This document shows, in pieces, positions 27,506 to 37,204 of a stretch of DNA of 64,000 nucleotides (the first letter of the stretch is position 1; each line of letters opens with the position of its first letter). Origin of the DNA: an uncultured Bacilli bacterium (GTDB lineage: Bacteria > Bacillota_I > Bacilli_A > RF39 > UBA660); assembly GCA_934140575.1 (NCBI GenBank), contig CAKPBJ010000001.1:186001-250000 (forward strand), written 5' to 3'. The translations under genes were made by a program, and so were the position numbers. Under the pieces are notes generated by a model that was given only the letters and a program-made list of their open reading frames with translations, ran no database searches and had not been told where the DNA came from.

Positions 27506-28228
27506 ATGAATAATGGTGAATTAATTAAATGGATAAAAGAATCTCATAAAACTGTATTTTTTGGAGGTGCTGGTGTTTCTACAGAGTCTGGATTAAAGGA
27601 TTTTAGAAGTAGTGATGGTTTATATAACGAAAAATATGCTTATCCTCCTGAGAAAATTTTATCACATAGCTTTTTTATAAATAATACTTTAGAATTTTAT
27701 AAATTTTATAGAGATAAAATGAATCCTAATGGATATAAACCTAACATTACACATAAAGTATTGGCAGAGATGGAAAAGAAAGGTTTATTAAGCAGCATTA
27801 TTACTCAAAATATTGATGGGTTTCATTCTTCTGCTGGTTCTATTAAAGTATTAGAATTACACGGGTCTGTAAAACGAAATTATTGTATGAAATGTCATAA
27901 ATTTTATAATGATGATATTGTATTTAATTCTTCTAGTATTCCTAAATGTAGTTGTGGTGGAATTATAAAGCCTGATGTTGTTTTATATGAAGAAGGGTTA
28001 GATGATGATGTAATTAATGAGGCAATTGAAGAAATTTCTACTTGTGACTTATTGATAATTGGTGGAACTTCTTTGAATGTATATCCTGCAGCTTCTTTTA
28101 TTAATTATTTTAGAGGTAAACATTTAGTATTAATAAATAAAGATATAACTCCTTTTGATAATATTTGTGATTTAGTTATACACGATAGTATTGGTAAAGT
28201 ATTTACAGAAATTAAAAAAAGCCTTTAA
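27506..28228 (+). CDS. cobB: SIR2-family NAD-dependent protein deacylase
   Basis: 240 residues with the sirtuin set: GGAGVSTESGLKDFRS (20-35) for NAD, TQNIDGFH (100-107), catalytic H119 in LELHGSV, and four zinc cysteines (C127, C130, C148, C150) in a CxxC...CxC arrangement. GGTSLNVYP and LINKD complete the Rossmann fold. It removes acyl groups from lysines using NAD, releasing nicotinamide. The chosen ATG follows TTGGTGA; upstream in-frame starts lack a ribosome site. One of few plus-strand genes here, it converges on and overlaps by four bases with the Rpn-like gene, sharing a bidirectional terminator. Confidence 0.92.
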   Translation: MNNGELIKWIKESHKTVFFGGAGVSTESGLKDFRSSDGLYNEKYAYPPEKILSHSFFINNTLEFYKFYRDKMNPNGYKPNITHKVLAEMEKKGLLSSIITQNIDGFHSSAGSIKVLELHGSVKRNYCMKCHKFYNDDIVFNSSSIPKCSCGGIIKPDVVLYEEGLDDDVINEAIEEISTCDLLIIGGTSLNVYPAASFINYFRGKHLVLINKDITPFDNICDLVIHDSIGKVFTEIKKSL

Positions 28229-28243
28229 TTGGCTTCTTTTTCT
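28212..28243. terminator. Bidirectional terminator between cobB and the Rpn-like gene
   Basis: AAGCC-TTTAATT-GGCTT has a T run on the plus side and an A run on the other side, so it can stop both converging transcripts. Confidence 0.75.
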
Positions 28244-29064
28244 TTTAAGGTGTTTAACTCTTCAATGGATAAACCTGTAGATTTTGAAATTATATTTATG
28301 TCTACACCATTTTTCATAAAATTAATGGCAACTTCTCTAATAGCTGATTCTTTTCCTTCTTGCTTTGAAATTTCTTTTTCTGTATTTGTAACTCTTCTCA
28401 TTTCTCTTTCAAAGTCATATTCTGGTAAAAAATCTTCTTCTTTAGCTAGTCTTTTTAGTTCATCCATAATGGCTAATGCCTCCTTTTTGCCACATGCAAT
28501 TCTTTCCATTTCTTCATAACTATTAGCAGATAAGAAAGATAGCATAGCATCTAATTCATTAGCCTCATTATAGCATAATCCCTTATATTTAGATAGATAG
28601 ACTTCATATATTTTCATATAATTCTTTTTGTATTTTCCACTTTCATCAGAAATCATATAGCAAATACTTCCTACTTCTTTATTATCTTTAAAATAACCAT
28701 CATTAAAGTTAATTTGAACAATTTGTTTTTCAAAGTAAGTATCTCCTTGTTTTAATGATTTACTAAGTAAACTAAAAACATATGAAAAAGATTTAATAGA
28801 ATCAGTTGAATGATAATTCTTATACATTTCAATATTAATAGTCATTCCTAATCTTTCATCTTCATCATTAGGAACAAATACCAAGTCAAGTCTATAATCT
28901 TTTAAACCATTACCTGAATTAATCTCATTATCATATAAGTGATAATTAGTTAAATCAATAGTAGTAAGATACTTAATTAATTTAATAAAAAATAGTCTTG
29001 ATGAATTACTTTTCCATAAATATTTAAAAGTCGTATCATATAAAGGTGAAATAAATCTAGTCAT
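28225..29064 (-). CDS. Rpn-family PD-(D/E)XK nuclease/transposase-like protein
   Basis: 279 residues. It starts FISPLYDTTFKYLW, typical of PD-(D/E)XK transposase-family (PF12784/Rpn) proteins. The nuclease core has YRLDLVFVPNDE (Asp) and GMTINIEMYKNY, where the E-x-K of the motif is replaced by E-M-Y. The C-terminus carries a helix-rich region ending in GVDINIISKSTGLSIEELNTL. Family members promote recombination or act as defence/mobile-element nucleases. The ATG at 29064 is four bases from AAGGAGG; the ATG at 29079 overlaps that site. The D-[ED]xK changes mean activity is uncertain. Confidence 0.75.
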   Translation of the reverse strand: MTRFISPLYDTTFKYLWKSNSSRLFFIKLIKYLTTIDLTNYHLYDNEINSGNGLKDYRLDLVFVPNDEDERLGMTINIEMYKNYHSTDSIKSFSYVFSLLSKSLKQGDTYFEKQIVQINFNDGYFKDNKEVGSICYMISDESGKYKKNYMKIYEVYLSKYKGLCYNEANELDAMLSFLSANSYEEMERIACGKKEALAIMDELKRLAKEEDFLPEYDFEREMRRVTNTEKEISKQEGKESAIREVAINFMKNGVDINIISKSTGLSIEELNTLKEKEAN

Positions 29065-29112
29065 AAAACCTCCTTTCATTTATATTATTAGAAAGGAAAT
29101 TTTAATTTTACG

Positions 29113-29134
29113 AAAAAAAAGAACTAAAGTTCTA
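29113..29134 (-). terminator. Terminator of the ABC exporter operon
   Basis: AGAAC-TTTA-GTTCT stem then eight Us on the minus strand. Confidence 0.75.
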
Positions 29135-30703
29135 ATTTAATTTGAATGTCTTTGGAGCGACTTTATATACTAGTGCCATTGAAATAAGTATATAAACACC
29201 TGTAAATATAATTCCAAGGATTGATAATACTTTTATGTCTAATACTAAATCTATTAAATTGTAGCAAAGAATGTATGTTATTAATGTAACAAATGAATAG
29301 CTTGTTTTTTTTACTTCTAGGTCTTTATTGAATGGTTGAAGTAAGTAGTATATTACTAAGTAGTGAACTGAGAAGAAGATACTTAAGAATATAATAAATA
29401 TAAACATGCTTAATAGAACAATTATATCTGTTTCTTTTAAAAGTATTAATAATATTATATTTCCTGTTCCTATAACAAATGCTGGTAGTAAGTTTACTTT
29501 AGTTACAGTTTTTAATCTTTTTTTAAATAGTTCAATAATTGTTTTTGGTTCTTTATAAAAATTGTAGTTTAACATGGCATGGTCACAGTTAAAAAACATT
29601 GCCTGAGTAATGATTGCTCCCCTATTTATAAAATACATTATAATTATAAATATTGATAATCTATTATGTAATAGATTTGATATTTCTTTAGTATAAGTTG
29701 GGGTTTTTATGACTAAATAAATTAATATAATATAAATAGCAATTAATATAAGAGAATATTTTTTAGCACTTCTTAATAATATTTCTTTATGTCTTTCAAA
29801 AAAAATTGTGTTGAAATATTCATAGCCACTTTTACCTTTTAATTTTCTTTCTGGTATTTTTATATCTTTCTTTTGGACATCAACCATTGCTTGCTTTAGA
29901 TAGTCTTTTTCATTTTTCGATGACATTACATTGGTCATTTGACTTAAGTTTTTATATATTGTTTTATAGTCTTTTATTTTTAGTAGATAAATTAGTGACA
30001 TAGTACCTAGAATAACTACTAATATTGTTGAAAGTATTATTGTATTAAATGATATATAAATGTTTAATAATGGAAGAGATGCTAGTCCTAAAGTTGATAC
30101 TAAAATAATAAAATAAAGTGTTGAATTACTGTACCAAATATATTTATATTTACGATAATATAGTATATTTAGAGTTTCTCCAATAAATCTTATAAATGTT
30201 GTATATAGTATTAGAATGATACTATAAATGATGTTAGGTGTCATTAACATATGATTAAATAATATTATATAAACACTATTTAATATAAAATTTATTACCG
30301 TATTAGAAAAACAAGTTGCCTGAAAATACTGTGTTGCATCCATGTTAAAGAGAATTATTGAAAAATAATTTTTCTTACTTGTATTTAATAATTTATTATT
30401 AATAAACATTCCAAGAAGTGTTAGAAAGAAATATATATGAAAATATGATTTTATAAAGTTATTTGGAAATAATTTGTAGCAAATAAAGAATATTGTGAAG
30501 TAATACATAAATTTTAGAAATGCTTTGGTAAAAAAAGTAAATAAAATACAAAATATACTAATTATTTTTTTTAGTGTTACACTACTATAGGCGTCATCTG
30601 TTAATAAATCTTTTAGAATAGGCAATTTTCTTAAGATAAAGATATATGAATTTACGGAATATGCATTTTCTATTTCAAAAGATTTTAATAGTGTTTTAAT
30701 CAT
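29132..30703 (-). CDS. ABC transporter permease-like membrane protein
   Basis: 523 residues with about ten to twelve hydrophobic segments (clusters at about 48-100, 120-215, 220-245, 315-365, 395-470, 480-515) and a cytoplasmic charged loop near 250-310. There are no sequence motifs of a named permease family, but its gene overlaps the ATPase gene by eight bases, so it is the membrane partner. Large two-block permeases like this occur in exporters of unknown lipids, peptides or drugs in Firmicutes. Last gene of a four-gene operon starting near 32508. Start: ATG after AAAGGATT inside the ATPase gene end. Confidence 0.75.
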   Translation of the reverse strand: MIKTLLKSFEIENAYSVNSYIFILRKLPILKDLLTDDAYSSVTLKKIISIFCILFTFFTKAFLKFMYYFTIFFICYKLFPNNFIKSYFHIYFFLTLLGMFINNKLLNTSKKNYFSIILFNMDATQYFQATCFSNTVINFILNSVYIILFNHMLMTPNIIYSIILILYTTFIRFIGETLNILYYRKYKYIWYSNSTLYFIILVSTLGLASLPLLNIYISFNTIILSTILVVILGTMSLIYLLKIKDYKTIYKNLSQMTNVMSSKNEKDYLKQAMVDVQKKDIKIPERKLKGKSGYEYFNTIFFERHKEILLRSAKKYSLILIAIYIILIYLVIKTPTYTKEISNLLHNRLSIFIIIMYFINRGAIITQAMFFNCDHAMLNYNFYKEPKTIIELFKKRLKTVTKVNLLPAFVIGTGNIILLILLKETDIIVLLSMFIFIIFLSIFFSVHYLVIYYLLQPFNKDLEVKKTSYSFVTLITYILCYNLIDLVLDIKVLSILGIIFTGVYILISMALVYKVAPKTFKLN

Positions 30704-31391
30704 TTGATGAATCCTTTAATTCGTTTAATATCTTATTTTTATATTTATCTGTATTTAGGTTATCTTTCTTTACTAATTCTAATTTTTTGTTATTTAAAAT
30801 AACAATTTCATCACAAAGGTCAGTTGCTAATTCTAAGATATGAGTTGAAAATATTATTATGTGATCTTTTTTTAATGATTTTAGTAGGTTTTTCATATCT
30901 TGTTGTACTACTATATCAAGGGATGTTAATGGTTCATCTAATAAGATTATTTTTGGATTTGTAATAATATTTATTAGTATTTGAATTTTGTTTTTCATAC
31001 CTTGAGAATATTCTTTAAGTAGAATGTTTTGATCTTTTTTATTTATTTTTACAAGGTCAAAATATTCTTCAAGAGATTTTTTATCTTTTATTTTATCTTT
31101 ATTAATATCAATGTAAAATTTTAAAAATTCTTTTCCTGTTAGAAATTCTGGAACTATAGGAGTTGATGTTACATAACCTATATCTTTTGTATCTAATGGT
31201 TTATTATCTAAATAAAATAATGCAGAGTCTACTTCTATATCACTATTAAGGGCATTGAAAAAGGTTGTTTTTCCAGCTCCATTCCTTCCTAGAAGACCAT
31301 ATATTTTTCCTTCTTCAAATGTAAATTCTACATTTTCTAAGACTTTTTTTTCTCCATAACTTTTATTTAAATTTGTAATTTTTAACTCCAT
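30696..31391 (-). CDS. ABC transporter ATP-binding protein
   Basis: 231 residues with a single ABC ATPase domain: Walker A GRNGAGKTT near 35-43, signature-like YSQGMKNK (S-Q-G-M, common in exporter ATPases of the CcmA/DRA type), Walker B IILLDEPLTSLD, and switch His in FSTHI. It powers the multi-span partner encoded immediately downstream with an 8-base overlap. The Q-loop region is shortened. The cargo is unknown. The gene lies 12 bases downstream of a small acidic protein gene in the same operon. Confidence 0.9.
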   Translation of the reverse strand: MELKITNLNKSYGEKKVLENVEFTFEEGKIYGLLGRNGAGKTTFFNALNSDIEVDSALFYLDNKPLDTKDIGYVTSTPIVPEFLTGKEFLKFYIDINKDKIKDKKSLEEYFDLVKINKKDQNILLKEYSQGMKNKIQILINIITNPKIILLDEPLTSLDIVVQQDMKNLLKSLKKDHIIIFSTHILELATDLCDEIVILNNKKLELVKKDNLNTDKYKNKILNELKDSSND

Positions 31392-31403
31392 GTAACCACT
31401 TTC

Positions 31404-31661
31404 CTAATCTACTTCTTTTTTTAATAATTTAAATAAGTATTCTCTTACATTTTCATCCTGTTCTTCTTTTATTTCAGAACATAGTTTTATTAATTTTTCC
31501 TTTTTTTCATCATCTATATCTAAATAGTCTATTTTATCTTCAAATTCTTCTATTTCTTCTAATATAGATGGCTCATCATCATCATCACTTTCAATTATCA
31601 TTGTTTTTAACATATTTGTTTGTTCTAACTCTTCTTTTAATCTTTCACTTCTACTACTCAT
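31404..31661 (-). CDS. Small acidic protein of an ABC operon, unknown function
   Basis: 85 residues, highly acidic, predicted to be mostly helical (SERLKEELEQ..., DDDDEPSILEEIEEFED). There is no membrane segment or motif. It overlaps the upstream membrane gene by eight bases and is followed by the ATPase after 12 bases, so it belongs to the exporter operon. It could be a regulatory or scaffold partner; nothing in the sequence shows which. Start: ATG after GGAGAAAG. Confidence 0.55.
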   Translation of the reverse strand: MSSRSERLKEELEQTNMLKTMIIESDDDDEPSILEEIEEFEDKIDYLDIDDEKKEKLIKLCSEIKEEQDENVREYLFKLLKKEVD

Positions 31662-32508
31662 AAGCTTTCTCCATTCTTCTTTTCATAAGTTTTACAATAC
31701 TATTATATACTAAAATTACTATTAAACCAATAATGGTAATTATTAGACTACAATTTATAAGACTACCAATATTAAAATTAGTTAAGTTTGTATAATTTAT
31801 TATGATAGATTTTAATACATAACTCATAATTATTGTTTCTAAGCCACCTATTAATAAACTTAGACCAATATTATTAATTACTTTGTGTTTTGGATTTATT
31901 AATATTGTGATTATTACTGAGTTTATTAGAAATAGAAGGCCTAGAAAAATTTTAAATTTCTTTGAAATTATAAATGAATATATTTTTAATACTTCTTTTT
32001 CTTGTTGAGTCATGTTGTTACTGGTGTTTCTTATTTTTTGTTTCACAAGTTTATTGAAGTCTCTTTCTTCTAGGTTTTCTTTTGTTTCATTTAACATTTC
32101 ATCAGTTATCTCTACTCCACTTGATGTTTCTATAACATCTTTGTTTTCTTTTAAATAATTTATCACATCTTGTTCAAAATCTATATTTTCTAGTTCTTCT
32201 GGATTATCAAGTGACTTAAGCGTTTTATCCATATAATCTTGAATTAATTCTTGAATAGCATCACTTTCTAAAATTTTATTTATTCTTTCGTCTGATGTTG
32301 TGACTAAATCTTTTGAACTTGTTGCTGATTCATTAATTTGTATATTTGGTTCTTTATAGTTATTTGAGCTTATTGCACTTTTAAATGTTTCTTTTACCAC
32401 ACCATCTACTATTACTTTTTGAAAATTAAAACCTACTATTAATGATACAACAATGTTAATATTTATAATAGTAAGAATAACTATTAATATTTTCTTTATT
32501 ACTTTCAT
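31654..32508 (-). CDS. Membrane protein with N-terminal anchor and three C-terminal helices
   Basis: 284 residues. A hydrophobic N-terminal segment (about 5-27), an extracytoplasmic acidic helical region (about 30-180), then three hydrophobic helices (about 190-208, 215-235, 245-272). This topology (signal anchor, long outer domain, C-terminal membrane bundle) is seen in uncharacterised Firmicute sensor or transport accessory proteins. It is first in the operon with the acidic protein and ABC exporter genes. Start: ATG after AGGTGATTTT. No catalytic motif is seen; function unknown. Confidence 0.6.
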   Translation of the reverse strand: MKVIKKILIVILTIININIVVSLIVGFNFQKVIVDGVVKETFKSAISSNNYKEPNIQINESATSSKDLVTTSDERINKILESDAIQELIQDYMDKTLKSLDNPEELENIDFEQDVINYLKENKDVIETSSGVEITDEMLNETKENLEERDFNKLVKQKIRNTSNNMTQQEKEVLKIYSFIISKKFKIFLGLLFLINSVIITILINPKHKVINNIGLSLLIGGLETIIMSYVLKSIIINYTNLTNFNIGSLINCSLIITIIGLIVILVYNSIVKLMKRRMEKAYE

Positions 32509-32606
32509 AAAATCACCTGTTAGTGTTATTATACCACGTATGTTTACTATTATAAATTATAATAAGTAATTACATTTTACTATTAAGTAATCAATATAAT
32601 TATATT

Positions 32607-32664
32607 AAAAAAAGTCTCTTTTCGATGTAGACTATTATTTATTACATCGCTGTGAGACTTTTTT
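32607..32664 (-). terminator. Terminator of clpB
   Basis: A long two-part hairpin on the minus strand: AAGTCTC with GAGACTT outside, CGATGTA with TACATCG inside, followed by seven Us. Confidence 0.85.
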
Positions 32665-32680
32665 ACTTGATTTTTTTATA

Positions 32681-34789
32681 TTATATTCTTTTTTTTACAA
32701 TGAATTTGTCATTAACATAGTTTACAATTATTGTATCATGTTCTTTGATACTACCTTCTATTAATAATTTAGAAAGATCTACTTCTATTGTTTTTCCTAC
32801 TAATCTTTTTAGTGGTCTTGCACCAAAGTTTATATCATATCCTTCATTTATAAATTCTTCTCGTGCTTTATCTGTTAATTCTATTTTAATACTTAAGTCT
32901 TTAAGTCTAAATTCTATTTCTCTAATTATTTTATCTAATATTTTATTAATTGCTTCTTTTGTTAAGGCATTAAATACTACTATTTCATCAATACGATTTA
33001 TAAATTCTGGTCTAAAGTAACTTCTGATTTCATCCATTACTTTACTTTTATCATTTTCAAGGACATGTTCACTTCCTAAGTTAGATGTCATTATAATTAT
33101 TGTATTTTTAAAATCTACTGTACGACCATTTGAATCTGTTACTCTACCATCGTCTAGGATTTGAAGTAATAAGTTTAATACTTCTGGGTGAGCTTTTTCA
33201 ATTTCATCAAATAATACTATACTATATGGGTTTCTTCTTACTGCTTCTGTTAGTTGTCCACCCTCTTCATATCCTACATATCCTGGAGGAGAACCAATAA
33301 GTCTTGAAACACTAAACTTTTCCATATATTCAGACATATCAATTCTAACCATATGTTTTTCATCATCAAATAATTCATAGGCAAGAGTTCTTGCAACTTC
33401 TGTTTTACCTACTCCAGTTGGTCCTAGGAACATGAATGATGCAATTGGTTTATTTGGATCTTTTATTCCACTACGTGATTTTAATATAGCATCACTTACT
33501 ACACGTAATGCTTCGTCTTGACCCATAACACGTTTTTTCATATCATCTTCTAAGTGAAGCAATTTTTCTTTTTCACTTTCTAATAATTTTGTTACTGGAA
33601 TATTTGTCCATTTAGCAATTATTTTACAAATGTCATTATCTGTTACTGTATCACTTAAAAGTTTATTTTTTTCTCTATTGTTTAGTTCGGCAATTTCTTT
33701 TTCAACTCTTGGTATTTCACCATGACGTAGGATTGCGGCACGCTCTAAATCATATTTATTTTCTGCTTTTTCTAGTTCAAACTTTAAACTTTCTAACTCT
33801 TTTTTCTTTTTCTTTATATCTTCATTTAAGCTCTTTTCTTTATTCCAAGCTTCAGTTAAGTCTTTTTCTTTCGATTTCATAGATGTTAGTTCTCTATCAA
33901 TATCTTCTTTTCTTTTCATAGACATTTCATCTTTTTCTTTTTTAAGAGCTTGCTTTTCTATTTCTAGACGCATAATTCTATGAGTTAGACTGTCTAATTC
34001 GAATGGTACTGAATCCATTTGTACTCTAATTGTTGCGCAAGCTTCATCTATTAAATCTATTGCTTTATCAGGTAGGAATCTATCTGTTATATAACGATTT
34101 GATAGAGTTGCTGCTGCAATAATTGCTTTATCTTGGATTGTTACACCATGATGTATTTCAAATCTTTCTTTTAATCCTCTTAAGATTGTAATGGTGTCTT
34201 CAACATTTGGCTCGTGTACTGTGATTTTTTGGAAACGTCTTTCCAATGCTCCATCTTTTTCTATGTATTTTCTATATTCGTTTAGGGTTGTCGCTCCTAT
34301 TACATGGATTTCACCTCTAGCTAACATTGGCTTTAGGATGTTTGATGTATCCATTGAACCTTCTGAAGAACCAGTTCCTACTATCATATGAATTTCATCA
34401 ATAAACATGATAATACGTCCTTCACTTTTCTTAACTTCGTTTAAGACATTTTTTAGACGTTCTTCAAACTCTCCACGATATTTTGCACCGGCAACAAGAG
34501 AGGCCATATCCAATTCCCATATTGTTTTATCTTTTAAACTGCTTGGGACATCTCCTTTTAAAATTCTTAGTGCAAGTCCTTCAACTATTGCGGTTTTACC
34601 AACACCAGGTTCTCCGATTAGAACCGGATTGTTCTTTGTTTTCCTTGATAATATTCGGGTAATACTTCGTATTTCTTCATCTCTACCAATTACTGGATCT
34701 ATTTTTCCGGCTTTGGCGTCTTCTACTATGTCACGACCATATTTTTCTAAAACATTTTCATTGTTTTCTTCATTTGGATAACCATACAT
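32681..34789 (-). CDS. clpB: ClpB-like AAA+ disaggregase lacking the N-domain
   Basis: About 702 residues. It lacks the usual N-terminal Clp repeat domain: the protein starts about 20 residues before the first AAA module (VIGRDEEIR). Module 1: Walker A GEPGVGKT, Walker B FIDEIH, Arg finger ERRFQK. A long coiled-coil middle domain (about 280-400) with Lys/Glu heptads is the ClpB-type disaggregase feature, not ClpC. Module 2: GPTGVGKT, LFDEIEKAHP, sensor-2 GARPLKR. Shortened ClpB proteins of this kind exist in Mollicutes. It solubilises protein aggregates. The ATG at 34789 is five bases from AGGTGA. A CIRCE operator overlaps the promoter, so HrcA repression is expected. Confidence 0.9.
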   Translation of the reverse strand: MYGYPNEENNENVLEKYGRDIVEDAKAGKIDPVIGRDEEIRSITRILSRKTKNNPVLIGEPGVGKTAIVEGLALRILKGDVPSSLKDKTIWELDMASLVAGAKYRGEFEERLKNVLNEVKKSEGRIIMFIDEIHMIVGTGSSEGSMDTSNILKPMLARGEIHVIGATTLNEYRKYIEKDGALERRFQKITVHEPNVEDTITILRGLKERFEIHHGVTIQDKAIIAAATLSNRYITDRFLPDKAIDLIDEACATIRVQMDSVPFELDSLTHRIMRLEIEKQALKKEKDEMSMKRKEDIDRELTSMKSKEKDLTEAWNKEKSLNEDIKKKKKELESLKFELEKAENKYDLERAAILRHGEIPRVEKEIAELNNREKNKLLSDTVTDNDICKIIAKWTNIPVTKLLESEKEKLLHLEDDMKKRVMGQDEALRVVSDAILKSRSGIKDPNKPIASFMFLGPTGVGKTEVARTLAYELFDDEKHMVRIDMSEYMEKFSVSRLIGSPPGYVGYEEGGQLTEAVRRNPYSIVLFDEIEKAHPEVLNLLLQILDDGRVTDSNGRTVDFKNTIIIMTSNLGSEHVLENDKSKVMDEIRSYFRPEFINRIDEIVVFNALTKEAINKILDKIIREIEFRLKDLSIKIELTDKAREEFINEGYDINFGARPLKRLVGKTIEVDLSKLLIEGSIKEHDTIIVNYVNDKFIVKKRI

Positions 34790-34809
34790 ATTCATCACCT
34801 CTGATATTA

Positions 34810-34837
34810 ATTATACTATTATTTTAGCACTTGTCAA
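34810..34837 (-). promoter_or_regulatory. clpB promoter
   Basis: The minus strand shows TTGACA (34832-34837), 16 nt of spacer, and TATAAT (34810-34815); the -35 lies inside the CIRCE operator. Confidence 0.85.
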
Positions 34838-34850
34838 GTGTGAGTGCTAA
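34824..34850 (-). promoter_or_regulatory. CIRCE operator (HrcA binding site) of clpB
   Basis: Inverted repeat TTAGCACTC-N9-GAGTGCTAA with one base differing in one arm (CACTT). It overlaps the promoter -35, the standard HrcA heat-shock arrangement. Confidence 0.92.
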
Positions 34851-34861
34851 TTATTTTTTAA

Positions 34862-34887
34862 AGTAAAAAGACGAGTTTATTCGTCTT
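34862..34887 (-). terminator. Terminator of the gene at 34886
   Basis: AAGACGA-ATAAAC-TCGTCTT stem followed by UUU on the minus strand. Confidence 0.7.
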
Positions 34888-36478
34888 ACTTTTTGGTCTT
34901 TATAAGTTCTTTTAGTGTCTCGTTTGAGTAAGTTTTTTCATTGTTTTCTAGTACTTTTCTAACCTTACTTTGCCAATCACCATTGTGTACAATTCTTTCC
35001 ACTCTTTCATCATTCATTAATACTTTTTTCGTAAAATGACTTAATCTATAGAAGTCTCCTATATCAAGAATGTATATAGCATCTCCAGTTGACACTTGAT
35101 TATTTGCAGTGTTCTTATAAAATTTTTCTAATATTACTTTACCGTTTGGATAGATATAACCTACATAACCATCAAATGTTTCTTTTCCTTTTACTCTAAA
35201 CATTGGATTTGTTGTTGAGAAAAATTCTTTCTTTTCCATATATAGCTCAAGAAGTTTTTCTCTTTTGATTTGTTTTTCTTCATCACTTAGATCTTTTGTA
35301 TTTTCTCTTATACCTCTTGCAATACCATCGTCTAATTCTTCTTCTGGAAGTATTTCCCAATTAACGCTTATTTCATTTAAATATTTGATTACTATGTTTT
35401 CAACTTCTTCTAAATTCATACCTTGAAAATTAAATTTAGAAAAATCTATCATTTTAAGATTTGGATTTTCAACCATCATTTTTCTAAACTTTTGGTAAAT
35501 AATGTTAGGAGTTACAATTACTCCGGCTGTTTTTTTATAATCAGGTACATTTTCATTATTAACACTACCCACTACTATCTCTGGTGTTGTTGATGTTTTT
35601 CTTGATTTATTTTCTCTAAAATAATTGCTTATATAATAGATATACCTTTGTTTACTATCTGTATCAGATAACATTTCGGCATTAATCATAAATTGATTAA
35701 CTATATATAGTTCTAGACTTTCTTCGTCAATTACTAAATCATTTATATCTATGCTATGTGTAAACATATAATTTAATATATCAGGAGCAAATTCGATTAG
35801 TTTTCTAAAGCTAGTTACTAATCCTTTACAATAATTAGATATATTAAACTCTCTTGCATTTTTAAATAATTCATCAGCAGTTATATCTAGTCCCTTTTCC
35901 TTGTATATTGATTCAAGTCTTCTTTTCATAATAAGTCTTACTTGAGGACTTAGGCTTTTATTATTAATCTTCTTTTCTGTTCCTAATAAATTCTCATTAT
36001 ATTCCTTTTCTACTTTATAATTTTTATATAAAAATGGAAAGTTTTTATGAAGTTTAGATTCATTTGTAATTAATGATAATTTTTTTATTCGCTTTTCAAA
36101 TTCTGGTGTTAATATTTTTAATGCATTTGATAACTCTAACGATATTGCATCAAGAGATACTGATGGATCATTTAATATGTTGTAGGCATTTAGATTATAA
36201 ATAAGTGAACTATAAAAGCCTGATGGTGAAAAAAATAATTTTTTTTCTAGAGTTTGATCATCTGAATATACTCCCATAGTTTTGAAGAACTCTATTCTTC
36301 CAACATCTGTAATTGTATTTAAATATTCAAGATATTCATCAAAAGACTTTTCAACTCCTAAGTCTAAGATATCTTTATTCCCAGTTAGTTTTAATAAATC
36401 ATTATATAAAATGTTTATTGGAGTCGATATTGGAATTCCTTTATTTATAATTTTACTTATTTCTGACATATCTGACAT
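34886..36478 (-). CDS. Uncharacterised 530-residue soluble protein
   Basis: No signal peptide or membrane segment. The first two thirds are helix-rich; the C-terminal part (about 415-510) has beta motifs FDGYVGYIYPNGKVILEKFY and GDAIYILDIGDFYRLSHFTKK, ending in NGDWQSKVRKVLE. I do not recognise the family. It lies directly upstream of the CIRCE/clpB promoter region on the same strand, in its own unit, ending in a terminator. Start: ATG after GGGGATT. Likely lineage-specific cytoplasmic protein. Confidence 0.6.
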   Translation of the reverse strand: MSDMSEISKIINKGIPISTPINILYNDLLKLTGNKDILDLGVEKSFDEYLEYLNTITDVGRIEFFKTMGVYSDDQTLEKKLFFSPSGFYSSLIYNLNAYNILNDPSVSLDAISLELSNALKILTPEFEKRIKKLSLITNESKLHKNFPFLYKNYKVEKEYNENLLGTEKKINNKSLSPQVRLIMKRRLESIYKEKGLDITADELFKNAREFNISNYCKGLVTSFRKLIEFAPDILNYMFTHSIDINDLVIDEESLELYIVNQFMINAEMLSDTDSKQRYIYYISNYFRENKSRKTSTTPEIVVGSVNNENVPDYKKTAGVIVTPNIIYQKFRKMMVENPNLKMIDFSKFNFQGMNLEEVENIVIKYLNEISVNWEILPEEELDDGIARGIRENTKDLSDEEKQIKREKLLELYMEKKEFFSTTNPMFRVKGKETFDGYVGYIYPNGKVILEKFYKNTANNQVSTGDAIYILDIGDFYRLSHFTKKVLMNDERVERIVHNGDWQSKVRKVLENNEKTYSNETLKELIKTKK

Positions 36479-36672
36479 ATATTAATCCCCTTCTTTGCAA
36501 TTGGTTATTATACAATAGTATAGAGTAAAAAGCAAGATTAGATTTGTTAGTTTGGTCGCTTTCATAGTAAATTTCTACTCCACAAATAGATTAGCCTCTA
36601 TTCTTCATAGGTTTAAATTTAAATGTTTATTTATGATATTCATTATATTTTTTTCATTTTATTTATATAAAT

Positions 36673-36706
36673 AAAAAAAGTAAGAAATATTCTATTTACT
36701 CTTACT
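36673..36706 (-). terminator. Terminator of the gene at 36692
   Basis: AGTAAGA and TCTTACT flank a 14-nt loop, followed by seven Us on the minus strand. Confidence 0.75.
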
Positions 36707-37066
36707 TCTTAATAATATTTTATTTTTTAAGCGTTCTATATCTTCACCAAAATACATGATTGATGAATTATCATTTTCATAGCAAATAAATTCTTCACTT
36801 TCATTTAGTTTTTCTTCTAATGAATTATCTGATTTAGTTATTTTATCTGTTATTTTTTTTAAATATTCATCGTCACATTTTTCTAATATTTTTGGTTTTT
36901 TTGATGTGTTATTAAACCTTCTACTTTTATATATTTTTGTATTTCCTATATAGTAAGTATTCTTCCAACTATACCTAAATGAATTTTCATCATCTTTTTT
37001 ATGTACCACTGTTGTTTCTGGTATATCATAAATTCTTAAATTAACTACTTTGCGCAGCCCTATCAT
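36692..37066 (-). CDS. Hypothetical 124-residue protein
   Basis: Basic N-terminal half (VVNLRIYDIPETT, SWKNTYYIGNTKIYKSRRF) and acidic, helical C-terminal half. No membrane segment, signal or recognised motif. The start is supported only weakly: GGAG lies 14 bases upstream. A strong terminator follows it and codon use matches its neighbours, so it is probably a real gene. Function unknown. Confidence 0.45.
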   Translation of the reverse strand: MIGLRKVVNLRIYDIPETTVVHKKDDENSFRYSWKNTYYIGNTKIYKSRRFNNTSKKPKILEKCDDEYLKKITDKITKSDNSLEEKLNESEEFICYENDNSSIMYFGEDIERLKNKILLRSKSK

Positions 37067-37204
37067 ATAATATATTTCATCTCCTATAGAGAATATTATA
37101 TGATTTTTTTTATAGATTGCAAGTGTTTACTACTTTTTTCTTAATCTTATTTTTTCAAATTATTTTGGTTATCATATTTTTTTTACATATCATTTAGACT
37201 TTTA

